The notes below the pieces were generated by a model, which saw only the letters and a program-made list of their open reading frames with translations, did no database searches and was not told the origin of the DNA. Positions 40,515 to 47,005 of a stretch of 47,005 bases of DNA are shown one piece after another (within the stretch, counting starts at the first letter, position 1; every line of letters starts with the position of its first letter). A program made the position numbers and the translations under genes. The DNA comes from CAZKEW01 sp964580435 (GTDB lineage Bacteria > Acidobacteriota > Aminicenantia > Aminicenantales > UBA8522), in NCBI GenBank assembly GCA_964580435.1, contig CAZOKP010000012.1, positions 1-47,005 on the forward strand, in the 5' to 3' direction.

Positions 40515-42572
40515 CTATTCTTTGACCCCTTTTTGTACCTTTTCCGCAAGGTCCTTGACCGCGGGCTGATTCGGGTCGATTTGGAGCGACTTTTCGAGGA
40601 CCTCGAGCGCCCGGCCGGGCTGATTCAGATTAAGGTAGCACTCGCCGGCCATGTTCAGAACGTTCGTCTCGGTCGCCTCTGCCATCAATCTTTCTAAATA
40701 GACCAACGCCGAAGACCAATCCTTGAGGCCAAAGTAAGCGGCGGCGATGACTTTGGCCGCTTCTCGGGACTTGTCCGCCTCATAAACGGGCCTGACCGTA
40801 TTCAACGAATCCTGATATCTTCCCAAAGCATAAAGAATTTTGGCTAAAAGAATCCTGGTCTGAGGTTCCTCGTTGAGTTTTAGTCCCTGGTCTGCGAGCT
40901 CATAGGCTTTCTCGTATTGCTTGGTCATGAAATACTCGGAGCTAAGAGCGAAAAGGAATCCGGGATTGGGAAAGGGCTGATGGGTTTTGGCATAAACCCA
41001 AGGCACGACCGTGTAAGCCTGAGAGAGGAGAATAAGATTTTCCCTGGCCGTAGCCAGCTTCTGATTGTTTTCATTGACCAGCGAAATCTCTGCGAAGTAA
41101 TAGCCCGGCTTGACCGAGGCAAGCGGGAAAGACCCTGTATCCAGACCTTCGCCGTCGGCAGTCAAAGCCTCGGACAGAAGCTTTTGCCGGCTCAGAGCGA
41201 CGTTTTCCGTGTCCGCAGAGCGGATCTCGAGAAGAACAAAGGCCTGGGGACTCAAATTCTGGCCCTGAAGATTAAAGACCTGGACATAGGCGCCCAATTC
41301 TCCCTGGACGGGGAACTCATTCCGTGTATTGACCAGATAGTGATTTCCGCTGAAAGAAAAAGCCTTGAATTGGCGGGCCTCTGTCTCCCCCATTCTCTCC
41401 CGGTTATGATAGAGGATGTGGTCGCCGAAACGGAGGTCGGTCGTCCCCTCCGGAACCGTGATCACAGAGGTGAAGGAGGCGAAATCCTGGGCCGTCTTGT
41501 TCTTGAGCAGACCGAGGAGCTTGAACCGTCCGGGGATCGCTGGAAGGATATCCTGAAAAGACAAGATCTGGCTGGCATGCGCCTTGAACTGCTCCGGCGT
41601 GACGCTCAAAGGGATCTCCCCCTCCTTTTCCAGGACAAGGTTTCCGGCATTGTCTTCAAGCCTGAGGATGAGATTAAAGAAGGCCTGGTAGGTCTCGCCT
41701 CTGTCGGCGAAGTTGATCTTCTTGGGCTCAAGCGCCCAGTGAACAAAAAATTGGCCGTCCTGCCTAAAAGCCCTGCACATGAAAGTGCTTTCGATATAGT
41801 CATGCGAGTATTCCGTCGTGATATAGTCTTTATAATCAAGGTAGGTCCGGGCGTAGGTGCTGGAGAATTTTTTTTCGGGTAGAGCCGCTATGCTGGCGAT
41901 GATGGTGTTCGAGGAAAGGGCGCCTGTCTGGAGTCTTTGGTCGCTGGGAAGATAGCTCACAGCAGCGCTGGCCAGCTCTGAGTTGACCTTTTTAATGATT
42001 TCCAAGGCCGCAGAGCGGGTGACATTCTTGCTACCCGTGACGGGAGAGACAAGTTTATCTGGTCCGTCCACGCCCGGCGAGTAGAGGCGATATTCTCCCA
42101 AGCCCTGCGGCTGGAAAAAAATCAAATAAAAATAGGCCGGAAGTCCGTATTCAACCTCGCCCTTGTAGAACCACAGTTCCAGGGGCCATATCTCAGATTG
42201 GCCGATGAAATAATTCCTCTCCAGGGGCGGCCCGAGGAGAAGATAATAGTAGCCCCGGTCAGTCTGGCTTCCCCGCTTTGAAGTCCCCCGACCGAAATTC
42301 TGGTCGGCGAAACGCACCCTCTCCATGTATTGCTTCTCAAATTCATTCTCGGACGTATCGGGATAGGGATCGCGCTGGCGCCAGAACAACTGGATGAACC
42401 TATCCCTCTCCGTATCGGTCTTGAGCTTGGAGAAAACCTCTCGCTCCGCCTTGGTGATGATGGGCGAGACATCCTTGAGCCATTCCCGCTGTCTCAGGGG
42501 GAGCTCCTGCTCACCGAGCAGGAAGGCGGCGGAAAGAAAGAAGATCAGGGCCACGGAAAAGAATTGTCTCAT
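40515..42572 (-). CDS. Secreted GWxTD-domain protein with TPRs, variant motif
   Basis: A 685-residue paralogue of the protein at 23537-25603. It has a signal peptide (about 1-20), a GWxTD-type domain with RDRFIQLFWRQRDPYPDT, central beta-rich domains and a C-terminal TPR block. At the name motif it reads GSQTDRG (101-107): the tryptophan is replaced by serine while Thr-Asp-Arg-Gly is kept. Function unknown. Only a weak ribosome site is visible. It is convergent with the unknown secreted protein. Confidence 0.85.
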   Translation of the reverse strand: MRQFFSVALIFFLSAAFLLGEQELPLRQREWLKDVSPIITKAEREVFSKLKTDTERDRFIQLFWRQRDPYPDTSENEFEKQYMERVRFADQNFGRGTSKRGSQTDRGYYYLLLGPPLERNYFIGQSEIWPLELWFYKGEVEYGLPAYFYLIFFQPQGLGEYRLYSPGVDGPDKLVSPVTGSKNVTRSAALEIIKKVNSELASAAVSYLPSDQRLQTGALSSNTIIASIAALPEKKFSSTYARTYLDYKDYITTEYSHDYIESTFMCRAFRQDGQFFVHWALEPKKINFADRGETYQAFFNLILRLEDNAGNLVLEKEGEIPLSVTPEQFKAHASQILSFQDILPAIPGRFKLLGLLKNKTAQDFASFTSVITVPEGTTDLRFGDHILYHNRERMGETEARQFKAFSFSGNHYLVNTRNEFPVQGELGAYVQVFNLQGQNLSPQAFVLLEIRSADTENVALSRQKLLSEALTADGEGLDTGSFPLASVKPGYYFAEISLVNENNQKLATARENLILLSQAYTVVPWVYAKTHQPFPNPGFLFALSSEYFMTKQYEKAYELADQGLKLNEEPQTRILLAKILYALGRYQDSLNTVRPVYEADKSREAAKVIAAAYFGLKDWSSALVYLERLMAEATETNVLNMAGECYLNLNQPGRALEVLEKSLQIDPNQPAVKDLAEKVQKGVKE

Positions 42573-42630
42573 TGCCGTTCTCGTCCTAAAAAGTTAGTAT
42601 ACCTTAAATTTTGCCGCAAATAAAAAGATA

Positions 42631-42658
42631 TTGTCAAAGTCATTTGAATGGATATACT
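42631..42658 (+). promoter_or_regulatory. Promoter of the NSS transporter gene
   Basis: TTGTCA (42631-42636), 16-bp spacer, TATACT (42653-42658). Downstream, CCTCT-TCG-AGAGG (42682-42694) can form a small hairpin that covers part of the GAGGAG ribosome site of the transporter gene. Confidence 0.6.
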
Positions 42659-42703
42659 TTAGAACTCTGACGCTCAAGAAACCTCTTCGAGAGGAGTGCG
42701 GCG

Positions 42704-44218
42704 ATGGCGGAAAAAGGCTCTCAGTGGAGCAGCCGAGTCGGGTTTATCCTCGCATCCCTGGGGATGGCTTTCGGCTCGGGCAATATCTGGCGGTTCCCCC
42801 GGGTCGTCGCCGCCAATGACGGCGGACCTTTCCTCATCGCTTTCATCATCGCCAACATCATCTGGGCCGTCCCCCTCCTGATGATCGAGATGGCCATGGG
42901 CAAATCCACCCGTCTCGGCACTGTCGGCGCCTTCAGAAATTTCGTCGGGAAAAAAAGCACCTGGATGGGGGCCTGGGTCGGACTCTGCAGCATCCTGATC
43001 ATGTTTTACTATTCTGTGGTGGCCGGATGGGCCATGCGCTATCTTGTGTTCGGGATCACAGGAGCCATAAAAAAAGGAATTGATTCTGAGGCTATGTGGA
43101 AGGGATTTTTGTCCTCTCCCGAACAGACCATTATTTTCCACCTCCTGGCCGTGCTCATCGCCGGCTACATTATCCTGAGAGGGGTTCATAGGGGCCTCGA
43201 AACGGCGAACAAGATCATTGTCCCCAGCATCATCGTCATCCTGGCCGTTGTCATGGCCTGGGCCTTAACCAAGCCGGGAGCTATCCGAGGGCTTGAATAT
43301 CTCTTTCGACCCGACCTGGCCGGGCTTCTGAAGGCCAAGACCTGGCTGAACGCGTTCACGCAGGCGGCCTGGTCTATCGGGGCGGGATGGGGGCTCATGC
43401 TGACATATGCGGTTTATATGAAAGAGAAGGAAGATATCGCCGCCAATTCCTTTGTGATCGCTTTTGCCGACTCGGGCTCTTCGCTCCTCGCCGGCATGGC
43501 CATTCTCCCTTTGGTCTTTGCCGTATCTTCGAGCACCGAGGCGGCCACAACCGTCCTTCAGTCCGGAGACACCGGCCTCACCTTCATCTATCTCACCAAA
43601 TTTTTTCCCGCATTGCCCCTGGGGTCTTTTGTCGGAGCACTTTTCTTCCTGGCGCTTTCCATCTCTGCCCTCGCCTCCCTGCTGTCCATGGTGGAGCTGG
43701 CCGTGCGCAACCTGGAGGACGTGGGCATCAACAGGAGAAAGGCCACGCTCATCACCGTTGTGGTGGCGTTTCTCCTGGGAATTCCATCAGCCTGCAAGAT
43801 CTCTTTCCAGGAGAACCAGGACATGGTCTGGGGTGTGGGGCTCTTGATCTCGGGCATGTTCTTCGCTTACGCCGTCTATAAGAGAGGGATCGATAGAGTC
43901 CGAGATATCGTCAACGAGACCAGCTATATTCACGTGGGGAAATGGTTCAATGTCTGCGTCCTGGCCATGCCCTTAATTTTTCTCGTTATCTTCAGCTGGT
44001 GGGTCCTGCAGGCGGCCTCATTGTATCCGCAGACTTGGTGGAATCCTTCGAGGACCCTGAGCCCCGGGACCATGGTTTTGCAGTGGGCCATCCTCCTCGC
44101 CTTCATCATCCTGGCCAATAATTGGTTCGCTAAAAAAATCAAGGCGCCCTACCCGGAAAGCCTGAGCGAGCCCGGCGTTTCGGAGGCGCTCAGTAAGAAA
44201 ACGGAGCGGGGGTTATAA
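42704..44218 (+). CDS. Sodium-dependent NSS/SNF-family transporter
   Basis: A 504-residue membrane protein with about 12 helices, LeuT fold. The first helix has the family signature LASLGMAFGSGNIWRFPR, whose unwound centre binds Na+ and substrate. GFILAS at the start and ASSTEAATTVLQSGDTGLTF later are also typical. Bacterial members import amino acids such as alanine, methionine, leucine, tryptophan or tyrosine; the substrate here is not known. A 35-residue single-helix protein gene follows by one base. Confidence 0.94.
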   Translation: MAEKGSQWSSRVGFILASLGMAFGSGNIWRFPRVVAANDGGPFLIAFIIANIIWAVPLLMIEMAMGKSTRLGTVGAFRNFVGKKSTWMGAWVGLCSILIMFYYSVVAGWAMRYLVFGITGAIKKGIDSEAMWKGFLSSPEQTIIFHLLAVLIAGYIILRGVHRGLETANKIIVPSIIVILAVVMAWALTKPGAIRGLEYLFRPDLAGLLKAKTWLNAFTQAAWSIGAGWGLMLTYAVYMKEKEDIAANSFVIAFADSGSSLLAGMAILPLVFAVSSSTEAATTVLQSGDTGLTFIYLTKFFPALPLGSFVGALFFLALSISALASLLSMVELAVRNLEDVGINRRKATLITVVVAFLLGIPSACKISFQENQDMVWGVGLLISGMFFAYAVYKRGIDRVRDIVNETSYIHVGKWFNVCVLAMPLIFLVIFSWWVLQAASLYPQTWWNPSRTLSPGTMVLQWAILLAFIILANNWFAKKIKAPYPESLSEPGVSEALSKKTERGL

Positions 44219-44219
44219 G

Positions 44220-44327
44220 ATGAGCTGGCAAGCCATAACGATGATGGTTCTGATGATCGTTGTCTATTTCGGAGGGCTGACGTATTTCGCTCTCAAGAAT
44301 GAGCACAAAGAGTCGGGCAAAAAGTAG
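44220..44327 (+). CDS. 35-residue single-helix transporter partner (MetS-like)
   Basis: A short gene beginning one base after the transporter stop. It encodes one membrane helix (ITMMVLMIVVYFGGLTYFAL) and a charged tail ending KESGKK. Small partners of NSS transporters of this kind (MetS with MetP in corynebacteria) are needed for transport activity. The position, size and composition fit. Confidence 0.8.
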   Translation: MSWQAITMMVLMIVVYFGGLTYFALKNEHKESGKK

Positions 44328-44383
44328 AGCTGTTTTGTGTTACAATGAAACCTAAGCCATTTTCCCATGAAACGGAGGCTGCT

Positions 44384-45358
44384 ATGAGCGTGAAAGGCGT
44401 CGCCAAGTGTTTGATCCTTCTCGTTGTTTCTTTTTCACTTGTTACCTCCGCCCGAGGACAGGCGGGAAGGGGAAAAGGCCGGGTCACGGGGGCTGTTGTG
44501 GACGAAGCCGGAAGCCCCGTCGTGGGAGCCAAGGTCGTCATCCAGTATCAAGGCGACACTGCCCTGAGTTTCGATTCCACGACCAACAAAAAGGGAGAAT
44601 GGAGTTTCCTCGGCCTCGGCACCGGTCAGTGGCGTATTTCGGTGACTGCGGACGGCTATCTCCCCGTCGTTCATGATGTCTACGTCAAGCAGCTCGAAGT
44701 GAATCCAAGGATCACCATCACCTTGAAAAAAGTCAAGGAAGCGGGGGGAGGATTGGTCAAAGACGAGGCCACGCTCCAGCTCATCGAGAAAGGAAATCAG
44801 CTCTTTAACGAGAAAAACTACGACGAGGCCATCCTGGTATTCCGGGAGTTCCTGGAGAAGAACCCGGCGGTCTACCAGATCCACCTCAATATCGGGAATT
44901 GCTACCGGGAGAAGGGAGAATATGATGCGGCCGTCGCCGAATACAACACGCTGGTCGAGAGGGCAGCCAAGGAGACAGCAGGCGCGGAATACGCCGCCAA
45001 AGCCCTGGCCGCTATCGGTGAATGCTCTCTGAGGAAGGGAGATATCGAGAAGGCCCAGGACTATTTCAAGCAGTCGATCGAGATGTATCCGAACAACGAA
45101 TTCCTGGCCTACAATGTTGGCGAGATCTGCTTCTCCAACCAGAAGCTCGACGAGGCCATCCAGTACTTCGACTTGGCGGCCAAGATCAAGCCGAACTGGC
45201 CAGAGCCTTATTACAAGCTCGGGCTCGTTTACCTGAACAAGATGGAATATGACAAGGCCAAAGAAAATTTCAACACGTTCCTGACTCTGGAGCCCTCCAC
45301 CGAGCGCTCCGCCAGCGTCAAGAGCATCCTCAATTATCTGGATACGATCAAGAAGTAG
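44384..45358 (+). CDS. Secreted CarboxypepD_reg + TPR protein
   Basis: A 324-residue protein with a signal peptide (about 1-26), a transthyretin-like carboxypeptidase-regulatory domain (about 32-115, VTGAVVDEAGSPVVGAKVVI and NKKGEWSFLGLGTGQWRISV) and then five or six TPR-like repeats (about 130-320), each with the YDEAI/YDAAV or similar helix pattern. TPRs bind partner proteins, so it is probably a periplasmic or outer-membrane scaffold. CGGAGG is 5 nt before the ATG at 44384; an ATG at 44345 has no such site and would spoil the signal peptide. Confidence 0.85.
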   Translation: MSVKGVAKCLILLVVSFSLVTSARGQAGRGKGRVTGAVVDEAGSPVVGAKVVIQYQGDTALSFDSTTNKKGEWSFLGLGTGQWRISVTADGYLPVVHDVYVKQLEVNPRITITLKKVKEAGGGLVKDEATLQLIEKGNQLFNEKNYDEAILVFREFLEKNPAVYQIHLNIGNCYREKGEYDAAVAEYNTLVERAAKETAGAEYAAKALAAIGECSLRKGDIEKAQDYFKQSIEMYPNNEFLAYNVGEICFSNQKLDEAIQYFDLAAKIKPNWPEPYYKLGLVYLNKMEYDKAKENFNTFLTLEPSTERSASVKSILNYLDTIKK

Positions 45359-45467
45359 GCCGGCCCCTCCCTGATCCCATCGCCGAGCTTTGTTCGTCTC
45401 CTTCCCAAAAAACGCTCCCCCTTCATTCCAGGAAATAAAAATGAGTGAAGAGGGCAGCGGAATTCCC

Positions 45468-45496
45468 TTGAAATGTCCCTTTCAATTCTTTAAACT
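45468..45496 (+). promoter_or_regulatory. Promoter of the endonuclease Q gene
   Basis: TTGAAA (45468-45473), 17-bp spacer, TAAACT (45491-45496). The start codon would be only about 11 nt from the expected transcript start, and no ribosome site is seen, so the message may be near-leaderless. The rest of the gap 45359-45467 holds nothing I can name. Confidence 0.5.
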
Positions 45497-45513
45497 TTAA
45501 CCTTCTTGATCAC

Positions 45514-46806
45514 ATGAAATTCGTTGCCGACCTGCATATACATTCTAAGTTCAGCCGGGCCACGTCCCGTGATATGACCTTTGACAACCTGGCCTATTGG
45601 GCCAAGATCAAGGGGATTTCGCTCGTCGCCTCCGGCGACTTCACCCACCCGGAATGGTTCTTTCTGACAAAAGAAAAGCTCGAGCCGGCGGGAAACGGGT
45701 TTTTCCGGCTGAAGAACATCCTGCCTCCGGCGAACGGCTATCTCAAGGGCCTGCCGTTCAAGCTCGATGATGTCCATTTTGTTCTCTCGACGGAAATCAG
45801 CTTTATCTATTCCAAAAAGGGAAAAGTCCGGAAAGTCCACATCCTGCTTCTGGCGCCGGACTTTGAATCAGTGGAGAAGATCAACAGCCGCCTGTCCGGC
45901 CTGGGAAACCTGCGCTCGGACGGCCGTCCTATCCTCGGCCTGGATGCCAAACAGTTCGTCCGCATCGTGGCGGACCTCTGTCCCCGTTCGGTGATCATTC
46001 CGTCCCACATCTGGACACCCTGGTTTTCGCTCTTCGGCGCCAACTCCGGTTTCGATTCCATCGAGGAATGCTTTGAGGAAACAACCCCGTTTATTTTCGC
46101 CCTGGAGACAGGCCTGTCTTCGGACCCGCCGATGAATTGGCGTATTTCAGCGCTCGACAAATATGTCCTTGTCTCTAATTCCGACGCCCATTCCCCGTCC
46201 AAGCTGGGAAGGGAGGCCAATGTCTTCAGCACAGATTTTAGCTACAAGGGGCTCGTGGACGCGCTGCGGACCAAGAATCCGGAAAAGTTCCTTCACACGA
46301 TCGAATTTTTCCCCGAAGAGGGAAAATACCACTACGACGGGCACCGCAAGTGCGGCGTGGTCTTTTCGCCCAAGGAATCTCTTTTCCACCGGGATACTTG
46401 CCCGAAGTGCGGGAAGCGTCTCACGATCGGCGTGATGCACCGGGTTGAGGAGCTGGCTGACAGGGAAGAAGGGGTGCGGCCTCCGTTCAAGATTCCGTAC
46501 AAGAACCTCATCCCTCTGAATGAAGTCATCGCTGCAGCCATCGAAAAGACGCCCGATTGCCAGAGCGTCTGGGATATTTATTTCCGGCTCATCCATGAAT
46601 TCGGCAACGAGGTCGGAGTCCTGGCAGATGTGCCCATTCGTGAATTGGCCCGGATCCAGCCGGAGCGAGTGAGTCAGGGCATAGAACGGATGAGAAAAGG
46701 AGCCGTCCGCATCCTGCCCGGTCACGACGGCTTCTACGGGAAAATTATCCTTTTCGAGAAAGACCTGCCTGAGCAAGAGACCGGCGGCCAGCTGGCTCTC
46801 TTCTAA
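45514..46806 (+). CDS. Endonuclease Q homologue (PHP-domain DNA repair nuclease)
   Basis: A 430-residue protein of the EndoQ type. The PHP nuclease domain shows DLHIHSKFSRATSRDM, GDFTHPEW, STEISFIY and NSDAHSPSKLGRE with the metal ligands. A zinc-ribbon-like part follows (GHRKCGVV and DTCPKCGKRLTIGV), then a helical C-terminal domain. EndoQ nicks 5' of deaminated bases (uracil, hypoxanthine) and abasic sites; it is known mainly from archaea and a few bacteria. The protein ends in GGQLALF, which fits the QL-x-LF sliding-clamp-binding motif. Start by ATG at 45514 without a Shine-Dalgarno. Confidence 0.88.
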   Translation: MKFVADLHIHSKFSRATSRDMTFDNLAYWAKIKGISLVASGDFTHPEWFFLTKEKLEPAGNGFFRLKNILPPANGYLKGLPFKLDDVHFVLSTEISFIYSKKGKVRKVHILLLAPDFESVEKINSRLSGLGNLRSDGRPILGLDAKQFVRIVADLCPRSVIIPSHIWTPWFSLFGANSGFDSIEECFEETTPFIFALETGLSSDPPMNWRISALDKYVLVSNSDAHSPSKLGREANVFSTDFSYKGLVDALRTKNPEKFLHTIEFFPEEGKYHYDGHRKCGVVFSPKESLFHRDTCPKCGKRLTIGVMHRVEELADREEGVRPPFKIPYKNLIPLNEVIAAAIEKTPDCQSVWDIYFRLIHEFGNEVGVLADVPIRELARIQPERVSQGIERMRKGAVRILPGHDGFYGKIILFEKDLPEQETGGQLALF

Positions 46807-46934
46807 AATGGCGCCGGTTCTCGAAGGGAAACACCGCCTTCTTTGCCGCCGCAGTCTTTCCCGTTGCTTTAGCCGAGGCGATGGATGCGGGCGCTTGAGG
46901 ACGTCCGGACGCGAGGCACGCTGCCCGAGGGAGC

Positions 46935-47005
46935 CATCTTCGTTTTCGTGATTGGGGCGATAATCCTGGGAGGGTGGCACGGCGTAGTCCCCGCCCGGGG
47001 GATGA
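46935..47005 (-). repeat. Dispersed repeat, copy D (cut by window edge)
   Basis: It shares with the right part of copy C (about 38985-39060) the sequences ATCTTCGTTT-CGTGATTGGGGC and GGCGT-AGTCCCCGC with scattered changes, in the same orientation. The bulk of the element lies beyond the window. The stretch 46807-46934 just after the endonuclease gene shows no gene. Confidence 0.75.

Noticed and set aside
1..47005. CRISPR arrays, phage genes, transposases
   Set aside because: No regularly spaced short repeats, integrase, capsid or transposase-like protein were seen; the only repeats are the dispersed element copies.

Overview
The window (47 kb, moderately GC-rich, no sign of plasmid or phage) looks like a chromosomal fragment of an anaerobic, Gram-negative-type heterotroph. 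A TonB-dependent receptor with an N-terminal carboxypeptidase-regulatory domain, two GWxTD-type secreted proteins, secreted M14 and C45 hydrolases and a CODH/ACS locus together suggest Candidatus Aminicenantes or a relative of Acidobacteriota. That assignment is inference from gene content; no rRNA is present to confirm it.

Layout. 1-5.8 kb: a dispersed repeat, a minus-strand operon (aminotransferase, rhodanese, MauE/DoxX-like membrane protein), a second repeat copy, the pyrimidine operon pyrK-pyrD-pyrF and a convergent Yip1-family membrane protein. 5.9-6.1 kb: tRNA-Cys next to a decayed tRNA-Gly. 6.2-27.2 kb: a corrinoid/one-carbon region. A PocR-domain AraC regulator and an ornithine-cyclodeaminase-family enzyme lie on the minus strand, divergent from a corrinoid protein and a CooC ATPase. 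A long plus-strand run follows: MetE-like methyltransferase, CooS, AcsB, a second CooC, AcsD, AcsC, a reductive activator of corrinoid proteins, a homocysteine S-methyltransferase-family protein, a second corrinoid protein and an MttB-family methyltransferase. Beyond a convergent GWxTD gene there is a second MttB-family gene on the minus strand with its own promoter and palindromic operator.

27.4-34.4 kb: TonB-dependent receptor, and a minus-strand operon of a secreted M14 carboxypeptidase-like protein and a C45-type hydrolase, then tRNA-Gly. 34.6-38.9 kb: OmpA-family protein divergent from HU, then ddl-ruvX-mltG. 39-46.8 kb: third repeat copy, a secreted protein of unknown function convergent with a second GWxTD protein, an NSS-family transporter with a 35-residue partner, a CarboxypepD_reg/TPR secreted protein, and an endonuclease Q homologue with a C-terminal clamp-like motif. 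A fourth repeat copy runs off the right edge.

How the genes fit together. The outer-membrane receptor and secreted peptidases fit a peptide-scavenging life. The corrinoid region appears able to take methyl groups from an unidentified methylated (probably quaternary amine) substrate through MttB-family enzymes and corrinoid proteins, reactivate the corrinoids, and use the methyl at acetyl-CoA synthase and/or for methionine. The window contains no recognisable pterin-binding methyltransferase (AcsE, MtqA or MtvA type); both acceptor-type methyltransferases carry zinc/thiol signatures instead. That makes the corrinoid region the best candidate for an undescribed arrangement here.
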